Assembly: GCA_024402135.1 (NCBI GenBank)
Contig: JAKSJN010000016.1
Span: forward strand, 1-48,315
Reading direction: 5' to 3'
DNA from: Bacteroidales bacterium
Lineage (GTDB): Bacteria > Bacteroidota > Bacteroidia > Bacteroidales > UBA932
DNA: 48,315 nt
Shown: positions 34,301 to 43,784 of the stretch, one piece after another
How the letters are laid out: each line of letters begins with the position of its first letter
How positions within the stretch are numbered: the stretch's first letter is position 1
Translations under genes and position numbers: made by a program
The notes under the pieces: model-generated
What the model was told of the DNA's origin: nothing
The model's input: only the letters and a program-made list of their open reading frames with translations
Database searches by the model: none

Positions 34301-35541
34301 AACGTATAGCAATCATTCTTTCGGCGCTGCTGGCTTGTGCCTGTGCGTCACAGCCGCAGGTAACAAAAGGCCTGCGCCATGTAAATCCAGCCGAGGTAGG
34401 CATGGACGCCAGGAAGCTCGACCAGATCGACAGTGTCGTAAATGCAAATATCGAACAGGGCACCGTCCCAGGCGCCGTAGTGGCAATTGTAAGGAATGAC
34501 AAGATCGCCTTTCTTCGCGCGTACGGCAACAAGAGCGTCGTTCCTGACACAGTCGCCATGACGACCGAAACAATGTTCGACCTGGCGTCGCTCAGCAAGT
34601 GCGTCGGCACCACACTCTCATTCATGCAGCTCATCGAGCAGGGCTTCGTCCGTCTCAGCGACAACGTGGACCGCTACATTCCAGGCTTCGCTCCATGGGT
34701 AAATCCAACGACAGGGGAGTCGGTCGACATCACCATCCAGGACCTCCTCACCCACGCGTCAGGAATTTCGGCATACATCTCAGTGCCCCCATATCTCGAG
34801 CGCTTCGGCCAGAACTCGCCTGATTCGCTCATGAGCTACATCGCACGTGAGATCCCTCGCCACTTCGAGCCTGGCACAGACTGTCTCTACAGCTGCCTTA
34901 ACTTCATCACACTCCAGAACATCCTCCAGCGCATCACCGGACAGCGTCTCTGCGACTACGCCCAGAAGAATGTCTTCGACGTCCTCGGTCTTGAGCATAC
35001 CACCTATTTCCCGCTTTTCGGTGCTCCTCAGTCTAATCCTCGTGCAGCTGAGCTCGCAAAGCTCTGTGCTCCTACAGAGGTCCAGGAGGACGGCATGCCT
35101 CTCGTTGCGGAGGTTCATGACCCAACCGCAAGACTGGTCAACGGAGGTAATTCAGGCAATGCAGGCGTATTCTCGAACGCGGAGGACATGGCAGTCATCG
35201 CTGCCGCCATCCTCAATGGGGGAGAGATCAACGGCCGCCGCATCCTTGGCAAGGAGAGTGTCCGCATGATGATGACCATCCCTAAGGACAACGATCCATG
35301 CGTCGCACGCGCAATCGGCTGGGATACCTACGACATGTATCCAGGAACCAGCGGAGACATCTTCCCGCGCGAGCACATGATCGGCCATACCGGCTATACC
35401 GGAACCTCGATGATCATCGAGCCTGACACCAGAACTGCAGTGATCATACTTGCGCACCGCGTTCACCCTGTTGACGAAGGTTCCAACGCCCGCATGCGTG
35501 CCACCATCGCCAATATCGCAGCCGCTTCAATCATTGACTGA
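34297..35541 (+). CDS. Serine beta-lactamase/PBP-family lipoprotein hydrolase
   Basis: 414 residues. A lipoprotein signal near residues 10-16 (L-L-A-C-A-C). Class C beta-lactamase-like fold: S98-L-S-K101 gives the SxxK nucleophile motif, L-L-T-H-A-S-G at 150-156 is typical of the family, the Y-x-N position reads Y198-S-C200, and G-H-T-G-Y-T-G near 365 stands for the K/H-T-G motif. Relatives are esterases, D-peptidases or beta-lactamase-like proteins; antibiotic resistance cannot be inferred. It overlaps dtd by 4 nt, though no functional link is known. Confidence 0.85.
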   Translation: MKRIAIILSALLACACASQPQVTKGLRHVNPAEVGMDARKLDQIDSVVNANIEQGTVPGAVVAIVRNDKIAFLRAYGNKSVVPDTVAMTTETMFDLASLSKCVGTTLSFMQLIEQGFVRLSDNVDRYIPGFAPWVNPTTGESVDITIQDLLTHASGISAYISVPPYLERFGQNSPDSLMSYIAREIPRHFEPGTDCLYSCLNFITLQNILQRITGQRLCDYAQKNVFDVLGLEHTTYFPLFGAPQSNPRAAELAKLCAPTEVQEDGMPLVAEVHDPTARLVNGGNSGNAGVFSNAEDMAVIAAAILNGGEINGRRILGKESVRMMMTIPKDNDPCVARAIGWDTYDMYPGTSGDIFPREHMIGHTGYTGTSMIIEPDTRTAVIILAHRVHPVDEGSNARMRATIANIAAASIID

Positions 35542-35596
35542 CGTATGACTTTTTGACAAGCTCGGGCTGACAAACCCGACTGGCACATAATTTGAC

Positions 35597-35629
35597 ATCA
35601 CCCCGCTTGACCCCAGGCGGGGTGATTTA
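35597..35629 (+). terminator. Hairpin upstream of htrA
   Basis: 10-bp perfect stem ATCACCCCGC/GCGGGGTGAT (35597-35606 and 35617-35626), then TTA. The T run is short, so it is either a weak terminator for the serine hydrolase or a leader structure of htrA. Confidence 0.6.
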
Positions 35630-35656
35630 TATAGAAACAACTAAAAACTTTATACC

Positions 35657-37090
35657 ATGCAGAAGAATCTGATCATAGTGCTTGCGTCAGTGCTGCTCAG
35701 CGGACTGACCGCTTATGGAATCGTAAAGAACGGCTCGGAAGAGAACTTCGAGAAAACCGTAGATCCAACATTATACAGGACTGTCAATCTCACCCAGACA
35801 GACTATCCGGACTTCACATATGCTGCGGAGACCGCAGTTGACGCTGTCGTATACGTTGCAGTGACGGTAAAGACCTCGCAGAACTACCAGATCGACCCTT
35901 TCTTCCGTTACTTTTTCGGAGACTCTATGCCATCACGTGAGCAGGAGCAGAGGGGAAGCGGCTCGGGTGTCATCATCCGTGAGGATGGTTATATCGTGAC
36001 CAACAACCATGTGGTAGAGAACGCGTCCAAGGTTGAGGTAACCCTCAATAACAACGAGACCTATGAGGCAACTGTCATCGGTACCGACCCTGCTACCGAC
36101 GTGGCTCTCATCAAGATCGATGCAACAGGTCTTCCAGTCGTAAAGTTCGCTGATTCGGACAAACTCCGCCTCGGCGAGTGGGTCATCGCAATCGGCAGCC
36201 CTTATGATCTCCGCTCTACCATCACTGCCGGTATCGTCAGTGCAAAGGGTCGTACGATGGCAGGACAGCGCCGTGAAGGCGAACTCAAGATCGAGTCTTT
36301 CATCCAGACCGATGCAGCCGTAAACCCTGGAAATTCAGGTGGAGCACTCGTCAACAAGGCAGGTGAGCTCGTAGGAGTAAACACCGCCATCATCTCCCAG
36401 ACAGGTTCATACACAGGATACTCATTCGCTGTTCCTTCAAACATCGTCAGCAAGGTCGTGAACGATCTCATCGATTTCGGTGCTGTCAAGAGAGCAATGC
36501 TCGGCGTCACCATGCAGGAAATCAGCGACGAATTGGTGAAGGAATTGAAACTTTCTTCAAGAAAGGGAGTATATGTTTATGAAGTTTCGGCAGGCAGCGC
36601 CGCTGACGAGGCCGGTATCAAGAAGGGAGACATTCTTCTTTCTATTGACGGTGCCAAGGTCAATTCGATGTCAGCAGTCCAGGAGAAGGTCAACAGCTAC
36701 CATCCTGGAGACAAGGCTACTGTTGTTGTAGAGAGAAACGGTTCCGAGAAGGATATTGAGGTAACCTTCAAGGGTACCATGGATGAGACAGGCAAGGTTT
36801 CCGCAGACGGAACCACAGCATATTACGGTGCAAAGATCCGCAAGGCACCGGCAGAGACCCTCGAGAAGCTCGGACTCAAGAATGGTGTCGAGATCTCTTC
36901 AGTAGGTCAGGGAAAACTCAGGGACGCAGGTGCCCGTGAAGGTTTCATCATCCTCTACGTCAACGATCAGCCGGTGCGCACTCCGGAAGACGTACTCGAA
37001 ATCACGAAGAAGAGCAGAAGATCCGTATTTGTTGAAGGTGTAACCGCCAACGGAAAGTCCTCTTACTTCGGCTTCGGAAAGGATGAATAA
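35657..37090 (+). CDS. HtrA/DegP-type periplasmic serine protease
   Basis: 477 residues: an N-terminal membrane anchor or signal (about 5-22), a trypsin-like protease domain about 60-260 with His118 (N-N-H-V-V), Asp148 (A-T-D-V-A) and Ser227 (G-N-S-G-G-A-L), then two PDZ domains (about 275-370 and 385-470). It degrades or refolds misfolded periplasmic proteins. The primary sigma-factor gene starts 9 nt after its stop and argS 3 nt after that, so an envelope-stress protease and the housekeeping sigma factor seem to share a transcript. Confidence 0.93.
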   Translation: MQKNLIIVLASVLLSGLTAYGIVKNGSEENFEKTVDPTLYRTVNLTQTDYPDFTYAAETAVDAVVYVAVTVKTSQNYQIDPFFRYFFGDSMPSREQEQRGSGSGVIIREDGYIVTNNHVVENASKVEVTLNNNETYEATVIGTDPATDVALIKIDATGLPVVKFADSDKLRLGEWVIAIGSPYDLRSTITAGIVSAKGRTMAGQRREGELKIESFIQTDAAVNPGNSGGALVNKAGELVGVNTAIISQTGSYTGYSFAVPSNIVSKVVNDLIDFGAVKRAMLGVTMQEISDELVKELKLSSRKGVYVYEVSAGSAADEAGIKKGDILLSIDGAKVNSMSAVQEKVNSYHPGDKATVVVERNGSEKDIEVTFKGTMDETGKVSADGTTAYYGAKIRKAPAETLEKLGLKNGVEISSVGQGKLRDAGAREGFIILYVNDQPVRTPEDVLEITKKSRRSVFVEGVTANGKSSYFGFGKDE

Positions 37091-37099
37091 AACCGAAAT

Positions 37100-37960
37100 A
37101 TGAGACAACTTAAGATTACAAAATCCATTACCAACCGCGAAAGCGCCTCGTTGGACAAGTATCTCCAGGAGATCGGCCGCGAGGAGCTTGTTACACCGGA
37201 GGAGGAAGTAGAGCTCGCCCAGCGTATCCGCAAGGGTGACAAGGAAGCTCTCGAGAAGCTTACCAGAGCAAACCTCCGTTTCGTGGTCTCTGTTGCGAAA
37301 CAGTACCAGAATCAGGGACTCAGCCTTCCAGACCTTATCAATGAGGGAAACCTCGGCCTTATCAAGGCAGCTGAGAAGTTCGATGAGACCCGTGGCTTCA
37401 AGTTCATTTCATACGCGGTGTGGTGGATCCGTCAGTCTATCCTTCAGGCTCTTGCAGAGCAGTCGCGAATCGTGCGTCTCCCTCTGAACCAGGTAGGCTC
37501 ACTCAACAAGATCAACAAAGCACTCGGAAAGTTCGAGCAGGAGAATGAGCGTCAGCCATCCAACGATGAGCTCGCAGAGATGATCGATGTCCCTAAGGAC
37601 AAGATCAGCGACACACTCCGCGTATCTGGCCGTCACGTATCTGTGGATGCTCCATTCGTCGAGGGCGAGGACAACAGCCTTCTTGACGTGCTCCCTAACG
37701 ATGATTCTCCTTCGGCAGACCGCACCTTGGTAGGTGAGTCGCTCAGCACCGAGATCGACCGTGCACTCCAGATCCTGACTCCACGTGAGCGTGAGATCAT
37801 CCGTTCATTCTTCGGAATCGGATGTCAGGAGATGACCCTCGAGGAAATCGGCGAACGTCACAACCTTACCCGTGAGCGCGTACGTCAGATCAAGGAGAAG
37901 GCGATCCGCAAGCTCAAGAAACCTAATGCAAGCAAAATGTTGAAAACCTATCTTGGCTAA
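37100..37960 (+). CDS. rpoD: Primary sigma factor RpoD (Bacteroidetes type)
   Basis: 286 residues. It lacks region 1.1, as known for the Bacteroidetes housekeeping sigma. Regions in order: 1.2 (Y-L-Q-E-I-G near 21, through R-I-R-K-G-D), 2 with [17 protein letters not shown] and [13 protein letters not shown], 3 with S-L-N-K-I-N-K-A-L, then 4 with L-T-P-R-E-R-E-I-I and the helix-turn-helix [19 protein letters not shown]. It would recognise the TTG/TAnnTTTG promoters seen across this window. Confidence 0.96.
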   Translation: MRQLKITKSITNRESASLDKYLQEIGREELVTPEEEVELAQRIRKGDKEALEKLTRANLRFVVSVAKQYQNQGLSLPDLINEGNLGLIKAAEKFDETRGFKFISYAVWWIRQSILQALAEQSRIVRLPLNQVGSLNKINKALGKFEQENERQPSNDELAEMIDVPKDKISDTLRVSGRHVSVDAPFVEGEDNSLLDVLPNDDSPSADRTLVGESLSTEIDRALQILTPREREIIRSFFGIGCQEMTLEEIGERHNLTRERVRQIKEKAIRKLKKPNASKMLKTYLG

Positions 37961-37963
37961 GAC

Positions 37964-39754
37964 ATGACACCTGAATCATTTATCGCATCCAAGGCCGCTG
38001 AGGCCATCAAGGCATTATATAACGTAGAGCAGGATCCATCCGCTCTCCAGGTACAGACGACAAGGAAAGAGTTCGAAGGCGACCTCACCCTGGTCGTCTT
38101 TCCTCTGCTCAGAATCTCCCATTCCACACCGGACAACACCGGCAAGGCAATCGGAGACTGGCTTCAGGAGAATGTCGCTGAAATCAGCGCATACAATGTA
38201 GTGAAGGGCTTCCTTAACATAAGCCTTTCTCCTCTCTACTGGAAGAACGTATTTGCAGAAATTGCAGGCGAAGCCGACTTCGGTCAACTGCCATCAACCG
38301 GCAGGAACATCATGATCGAATTCTCTTCTCCTAATACCAACAAGCCGCTCCACCTCGGACATATCAGGAACAACCTCCTCGGTGCTTCCGTGGCAGACCT
38401 TCTCAAAGCAGCCGGACACAATGTCATCAAGACCACCCTTGTCAATGACCGCGGTATCCATATCTGCAAGTCCATGCTCGCATGGCAGAAGGTCGGCGAA
38501 GGCCGCACCCCAGAGAGTACAGGCATCAAGGGTGACCACCTCGTAGGTGACTGCTATGTCGCATTCAACAATATCCTGACCGCCGAGGTCAAGGAACTCG
38601 TTGCCGGCGGCATGGATGAGGAACAGGCAAAGAAAGAGGCTCCATGTCTCAAGGAGGCTCATGACATGCTCGTCAAGTGGGAGCAGGGCGACAAGGAAGT
38701 CCGCCAGCTCTGGGAAATGATGAACTCTTGGGTGTTCGCCGGTTTCGACGAGACCTACAAGAGCCTCGGCATCAGCTTCGACAAGACATATTACGAGTCG
38801 CAGACCTACCTTCTCGGCAAGGAACTCGTCAACAAGGGACTTGACATGGGCGTGCTCGTACGCGATCCTGACGGATCGGTATGGTGCGACCTTACCGCAG
38901 ACGGACTGGACCGCAAGCTCCTTCTCCGTTCTGACGGCACGTCGGTATACATGACCCAGGATCTCGGAACAGCCGAGCGCCGTTTCGCTGAGCATAACCT
39001 TGATTCACACGTATACGTCGTCGGTGACGAGCAGAACTACCATTTCCAGGTGCTCAAGCTCGTGCTCAAGAAGCTCGGCTTCGAGTGGTCAGACCAGATT
39101 TTCCACCTCTCATACGGTATGGTGGAGCTTCCTGAGGGCAAGATGAAGTCCCGCGAGGGAACAGTCGTCGATGCAGACGACCTCATCGAGAAGATGTACC
39201 AGGAGGCAAAGGCTACCTCGGAGGAATCAGGCAAACTCGACGGCATCAGCGCAGAGGAGCAGGACAAGCTTTTCCGCATGATCGGTCTTGGTGCACTGAA
39301 ATACTTCATCTTGAAGGTTGACCCAAAGAAGAAGATGCTCTTCAATCCAAAGGAGTCCATCGACTTCAATGGAAACACCGGTCCATTCATCCAGTACACC
39401 CACGCAAGAATCTGCTCTATCCTCCGCAAGGCAGCTGAGAAGGGCGTAGACTACGGTACAGCATCTCTCGCAGGTGCAGCAGAACTCAGCCCTAAGGAGA
39501 TCAGACTCGTAAAGATTCTCAACAGCTATCCGCAGAGAATCGCCGAGGCTGCAGAAATCTTCTCTCCAGCCGTAATCGCAAACTACGCTTACGATCTTGC
39601 AAAGGAGTTCAACCAGTACTATCACGAGACTCCTATCCTCAAGGAGGAGAATCTCGATGTTCTGAAGACCAGACTCCTTCTCATCGATACACTTGCATCC
39701 GTTCTTCGCAAGGCGATGGCAATCCTTGGCATCGAGCTGCCTGAGCGCATGTAA
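37964..39754 (+). CDS. argS: Arginyl-tRNA synthetase
   Basis: 596 residues, class I synthetase of normal length. An N-terminal additional domain (1-110) precedes the catalytic core with S-S-P-N-T-N-K-P-L-H-L-G-H (121-133, HIGH motif) and G-K-M-K-S-R-E-G-T (KMSK-like) near 390. The C-terminal anticodon-binding helix bundle has F-N-Q-Y-Y-H-E-T-P-I near the end. It charges tRNA-Arg in the cytoplasm. It follows rpoD by 3 nt and is followed by the YgiQ gene after 11 nt, so the four genes probably form one operon. Confidence 0.96.
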   Translation: MTPESFIASKAAEAIKALYNVEQDPSALQVQTTRKEFEGDLTLVVFPLLRISHSTPDNTGKAIGDWLQENVAEISAYNVVKGFLNISLSPLYWKNVFAEIAGEADFGQLPSTGRNIMIEFSSPNTNKPLHLGHIRNNLLGASVADLLKAAGHNVIKTTLVNDRGIHICKSMLAWQKVGEGRTPESTGIKGDHLVGDCYVAFNNILTAEVKELVAGGMDEEQAKKEAPCLKEAHDMLVKWEQGDKEVRQLWEMMNSWVFAGFDETYKSLGISFDKTYYESQTYLLGKELVNKGLDMGVLVRDPDGSVWCDLTADGLDRKLLLRSDGTSVYMTQDLGTAERRFAEHNLDSHVYVVGDEQNYHFQVLKLVLKKLGFEWSDQIFHLSYGMVELPEGKMKSREGTVVDADDLIEKMYQEAKATSEESGKLDGISAEEQDKLFRMIGLGALKYFILKVDPKKKMLFNPKESIDFNGNTGPFIQYTHARICSILRKAAEKGVDYGTASLAGAAELSPKEIRLVKILNSYPQRIAEAAEIFSPAVIANYAYDLAKEFNQYYHETPILKEENLDVLKTRLLLIDTLASVLRKAMAILGIELPERM

Positions 39755-39765
39755 TCCATATCCGC

Positions 39766-41490
39766 ATGGAGGAGAACGTATATATGTTCCCTACCTCCAT
39801 CAAGGAGGTACAGAAGCTGGGATGGGACTACATTGACGTCATTCTGTTCACAGGAGACGCCTTTGTGGACCATCCCAGCTTCGGCACTGCGTGCATAGCC
39901 AGATTCCTCCAGAAATACGGATATCGTGTCGCTGTGGTTCCTCAGCCAAACTGGCGCGACGATCTTCGCGACTTCAAGAAACTCGGAGCTCCGCGCCTGT
40001 ACTTCGGAGTCAACGCAGGAGCCATGGATTCCATGGTCAACCACTATACTGCTGCAAGGCGTCTGAGGCACGATGATGCCTATACTCCCGAGGGCAAGGC
40101 AGGCCAGCGCCCGGATTATGCCGTGAGTGTCTATGCGACCATACTGAAGCGTCTGTATCCTGATGTGCCTGTAGTGATAGGTGGTGTAGAAGCCTCTCTT
40201 CGTCGACTTACACACTATGATTACTGGCAGGACAGGCTTCTGCCATCAATCCTGGTCAGCAGCGGAGCTGACTGGCTGTGCTATGGTATGGGCGAACGTC
40301 CGATGCTGGAACTGACACGTGCCATCGAACAGCGCCGCAAGGTGTCTGATATCCGTAAGATACCGCAGCTGGCCTTCCTCATGACTGGAGTGTGCAAGCA
40401 GCAGGACGTCCTTAGGCTTCACTCATATGAGGAGTGCTGCCGCGACAGGAAGGCTCTCGCCGAGAATTTCCATGAGATCGAGACCCACGCCAACATGATG
40501 CACCCTTCGGTCATCATCGAACCTGTCAGCAACGGCTATGTGCAGATCAATCCTCCATACCCTCCGGCAACGGAACAGGAAATGGACGAGTGCTGGGACC
40601 TCCCGTTCACCAAGCTGCCGCATCCGCGTTACAAGGATAAGCGCATCCCGGCCTATGATATGATCAAGTATTCGATCATAACCCATAGAGGCTGTTTCGG
40701 AGGCTGCAATTTCTGTACTATTGCTGCACATCAGGGCAAGTTTATCCAGTCGCGTTCTGAAAAATCCATAGTGGATGAAGTACGCAAGCTGACAAAGCTG
40801 GAGGGATTTGCCGGCAATATCTCAGACCTTGGCGCACCGACCGCAAACATGTACGGCATGGGAGGAAAGGACAAGTCTCTCTGTGAAAAATGCCGCAGAA
40901 AATCCTGTCTGTTCCCGTCTCCGTGCAAGAATCTGGACCGCTCACATGCCCGTATCCTGAAGATGTACGACATGGTGATGTCCCAGAAGGGCATCAGGCA
41001 TGCCTATATCGGCAGCGGTATCCGTTATGACCTTTTCCTTGATGAGAACGGCTTCATCGATGAAACGTCATGTCCATACCTCAAGGAAGTCGTGCTCCAT
41101 CATACTTCCGGCCGAATGAAGGTCGCTCCCGAGCATACGGAGGACAGCGTTCTCTATTACATGGCGAAGCCTTCGTTCAGGCTTTTCGAACGGCTCAGAA
41201 AGGAATTCGACAAGATCAACCGTGAAGCCGGCACGCATACCGGACTTGTGCCGTATTTCATCTCTTCACACCCCGGATGTACCATCAAGGACATGGAAAG
41301 ACTGGCGCATCATCCAAGTCTGAAAGGCATCTGGATGGATCAGGTGCAGGATTTCACACCTACCCCTATGACAACATCTTCGGTCATGTTCTATAGCGGC
41401 TACGACCCCAGAACGATGAAAAAAGTGTTTACTGAACATGATCCCGAAAGGAAAAAGGCACAGAAATCACTATTTTTTAAAAAAAAGTAG
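39766..41490 (+). CDS. YgiQ-family radical-SAM protein
   Basis: 574 residues. The radical-SAM iron-sulfur cluster motif is C310-F-G-G-C314-N-F-C317, preceded by the long N-terminal UPF0313/YgiQ domain (F-P-T-S near 8-11, G-W-D-Y-I-D-V-I-L-F-T-G-D-A-F-V-D-H-P-S). A second Cys group near 363-380 (C-x-x-C, C-x-F-P-S-P-C) is also typical of the family. The protein ends in a Lys-rich tail. Biochemical role unknown. Cytoplasmic; last gene of the htrA-rpoD-argS cluster. Confidence 0.9.
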   Translation: MEENVYMFPTSIKEVQKLGWDYIDVILFTGDAFVDHPSFGTACIARFLQKYGYRVAVVPQPNWRDDLRDFKKLGAPRLYFGVNAGAMDSMVNHYTAARRLRHDDAYTPEGKAGQRPDYAVSVYATILKRLYPDVPVVIGGVEASLRRLTHYDYWQDRLLPSILVSSGADWLCYGMGERPMLELTRAIEQRRKVSDIRKIPQLAFLMTGVCKQQDVLRLHSYEECCRDRKALAENFHEIETHANMMHPSVIIEPVSNGYVQINPPYPPATEQEMDECWDLPFTKLPHPRYKDKRIPAYDMIKYSIITHRGCFGGCNFCTIAAHQGKFIQSRSEKSIVDEVRKLTKLEGFAGNISDLGAPTANMYGMGGKDKSLCEKCRRKSCLFPSPCKNLDRSHARILKMYDMVMSQKGIRHAYIGSGIRYDLFLDENGFIDETSCPYLKEVVLHHTSGRMKVAPEHTEDSVLYYMAKPSFRLFERLRKEFDKINREAGTHTGLVPYFISSHPGCTIKDMERLAHHPSLKGIWMDQVQDFTPTPMTTSSVMFYSGYDPRTMKKVFTEHDPERKKAQKSLFFKKK

Positions 41491-41552
41491 GGAAACCCTA
41501 TCGCGATTGTAATTTTTTGTCCTATTATTGCACCCGGTAATACACATTTGCA

Positions 41553-41912
41553 ATGACCATCAACACACAGAAGAAAAAGCATATCATCAGCTACGAAAAC
41601 CTCTCAGAGGAAGTCAAGGCTGTGTTCAAGGAGAAATATCCTAGAGGTTTCAACGACTACCTCCCTGACATAAAGGATTATACCAAACCCGACGGCACCA
41701 AGTTCTATGCAGTGACCTTGGAGCTTCCTGAGGATGTCTGGCTCATCAAGTTCCAGATCAAGACAGAGTCACTCGAGGATCTCGAGAACTGGCTCAACAC
41801 CGAACCAGAGACCGATCAGGAGAGCGGATCTGAGGGCGATGCCGTAGATGGAACACTTCCAGACTCCGATATCACTCAGTACAGCGACGATTCTGCTGAT
41901 GCAGATATGTAA
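41553..41912 (+). CDS. Small acidic-tailed protein of unknown function
   Basis: 119 residues. The first 80 look folded: a Lys-rich start, S-Y-E-N-L-S-E-E-V-K-A-V-F-K-E-K-Y-P then alternating strands (F-Y-A-V-T-L-E-L, W-L-I-K-F-Q-I-K). The last 38 are very acidic and probably disordered, with many Asp, Glu and Ser. No signal peptide or membrane segment. I do not recognise the family; it looks like a conserved Bacteroidales hypothetical protein. An acidic tail of this kind is seen in nucleic-acid mimics and chaperone-like proteins, but that is speculation. Its own terminator follows. Confidence 0.75.
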   Translation: MTINTQKKKHIISYENLSEEVKAVFKEKYPRGFNDYLPDIKDYTKPDGTKFYAVTLELPEDVWLIKFQIKTESLEDLENWLNTEPETDQESGSEGDAVDGTLPDSDITQYSDDSADADM

Positions 41913-41937
41913 TCCCTTTGATTTATTAAAAGATTGA

Positions 41938-41962
41938 AAAGGTCGCGTGAGCGACCTTTATT
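41938..41962 (+). terminator. Rho-independent terminator after the small acidic gene
   Basis: 9-bp stem AAAGGTCGC/GCGACCTTT with GTGA loop (41938-41959), then a T-rich tail. The ClC gene starts 7 nt later. Confidence 0.85.
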
Positions 41963-41968
41963 TCGTTT

Positions 41969-43762
41969 ATGGACTTGGTAAGGAGAACCCTGAATGTAGG
42001 GCGCAAGATGTTCAAGGAAATTCCTGAGAGAGAAAAACTGCTGGTTCTTTCCCTCCTGGTCGGAATATGCTCCGGTCTGGCTGCAGTCATACTTCAGTCG
42101 CTTGTGCATATGATTCAGCATGTGCTGACTTCACATACTGATTCTATGCTGGGAAGCCTTCTGTATCTCGTGCTTCCGGGCGTCGGTATGCTGATCTCCC
42201 TGATTTTCATAAAGTATTTCATCAAAGACAATGTCGGTCATGGCGTTACCAAGGTGCTTCTTGCGGTATCCAGGAATGAGTCCCGCATCAAGCCGCACAA
42301 TATGTATTCATCAGTTCTCGCCAGCTCCGTGACTATTGGATTCGGTGGATCTGTCGGAGCCGAGGCCCCTATAGTATATACCGGAGCAGCGATCGGATCC
42401 AACTTCGCCCGCTATGCCGGCATGTCCTACAGGAATGTAACGGTACTGCTGGGCTGCGGTGCTGCTGCTGCTGTGGCTGGAATATTCAAGGCTCCGCTTG
42501 CAGGAGTGCTTTTCACCCTGGAAATACTGCTGTTCAATATTTCGATGACCTCCATGATGCCGCTGCTGCTCTCAGCTGTATCTGCGACCATGGTGGCTTC
42601 GATCATTCTCGGACATGACCATCCGTTTGAATGTACGCTCACCGAATTCTCAATGGGCAACATTCCTTTCTATATCATCCTTGGTCTGGTGTGCGGGCTA
42701 TGTGCCCTGTATTTCCTGCGTACGACCATGTGGATGGAGGACAAGATCTCCCACAGCCGACGTAATACGTATCTTAAGTGGTTGTTGTGCGCTATCAGCC
42801 TTGGTCTTCTTATATGGCTTTTCCCGCCTCTTTATGGAGAAGGCTATGGCGTGCTGAGCGTTTTGCTGAACGGAGGTGAACTGAATCTTGACCACAGCAG
42901 TATCCTTTCGTTCCTTCTTCATACTCCATGGGGACTTGTGCTGTTCTTCCTGCTTATTCTTCTGCTCAAAGTGTTCTCAATGACACTTACAAATGCCGGA
43001 GGTGGCGTCGGAGGTACTTTCGGTCCTACGCTTTTCATCGGTGGAATCGCCGGTTTCGTCGTGGCACGTAGCATAAACCTGATTCTGGTATCGTCTCCTA
43101 TATCCGTTCCTGAACAGAACTTCGTCCTGGTGGGCATGGCTGGCCTTATGGCTGGCGTGATGCAGGCTCCGATGACTGCAATCTTCCTTATCGCCGAGAT
43201 TTCCGGCGGCTATGAACTGTACATTCCTCTTATCGTGACATCCGCGATATCGTTCGGTACAACCAGACTTTTTGAAAAGTATTCCATCTATACCAAACGA
43301 ATAGCCCAGTCCGGCGATCTGATCACCCATGATAATGACCAGGCTGCTCTTACGATGATGAGTATCAAGGATCTTGTCAGAGACAAGTATCCTAGAGTTC
43401 ACATCGATGATACATTGGGCAGACTCGCGGAAATCTATGCTGAATCCACGGCGTCCGTGATTGCTGTTGTCGATGACAGCGGCCGTTTCCAGGGATTGGT
43501 GAATGTAGATATCAAGAAAATCCGCAACATGCTCTTCAAGTCGGATATGTATGACAGCATTCATGTCTACAATATCATGGAGACGCCTCCTGCCGTGGTT
43601 TTCATAGACGAAAAGATGGAGAGTGTCATGATGAAGTTTGACAAGACGGAGGCATGGAGACTCCCTGTCCTGGATAATGAAAGAAAGTATCTGGGATTCG
43701 TATCCAAGTCCCGTATCCTTGTTGCATATCGAGAGGAAATCAAGGAACTCTCGCAGGATTGA
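41969..43762 (+). CDS. ClC-family chloride channel/transporter with CBS domains
   Basis: 597 residues. About the first 440 hold the ClC membrane domain with many hydrophobic helices. The gating glutamate is kept (E132 in G-S-V-G-A-E-A-P), and the third filter motif reads G-G-T-F-G-P. The first filter segment, G-S-G-I-P in the E. coli protein, reads G-H-G-V-T here, so the chloride-coordinating Ser is not conserved. Residues about 465-590 form a CBS pair (D-T-L-G-R-L-A-E-I; W-R-L-P-V-L-D-N). Chloride or proton-coupled anion transport in the inner membrane is likely, but ion selectivity may differ. Confidence 0.9.
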   Translation: MDLVRRTLNVGRKMFKEIPEREKLLVLSLLVGICSGLAAVILQSLVHMIQHVLTSHTDSMLGSLLYLVLPGVGMLISLIFIKYFIKDNVGHGVTKVLLAVSRNESRIKPHNMYSSVLASSVTIGFGGSVGAEAPIVYTGAAIGSNFARYAGMSYRNVTVLLGCGAAAAVAGIFKAPLAGVLFTLEILLFNISMTSMMPLLLSAVSATMVASIILGHDHPFECTLTEFSMGNIPFYIILGLVCGLCALYFLRTTMWMEDKISHSRRNTYLKWLLCAISLGLLIWLFPPLYGEGYGVLSVLLNGGELNLDHSSILSFLLHTPWGLVLFFLLILLLKVFSMTLTNAGGGVGGTFGPTLFIGGIAGFVVARSINLILVSSPISVPEQNFVLVGMAGLMAGVMQAPMTAIFLIAEISGGYELYIPLIVTSAISFGTTRLFEKYSIYTKRIAQSGDLITHDNDQAALTMMSIKDLVRDKYPRVHIDDTLGRLAEIYAESTASVIAVVDDSGRFQGLVNVDIKKIRNMLFKSDMYDSIHVYNIMETPPAVVFIDEKMESVMMKFDKTEAWRLPVLDNERKYLGFVSKSRILVAYREEIKELSQD

Positions 43763-43784
43763 CACCAAATACTGAAACTTACCG

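Noticed and set aside
34297-35541. Beta-lactamase resistance gene
   Set aside because: It has the SxxK fold, but family relatives are mostly esterases or peptidases, and the YxN position is altered.
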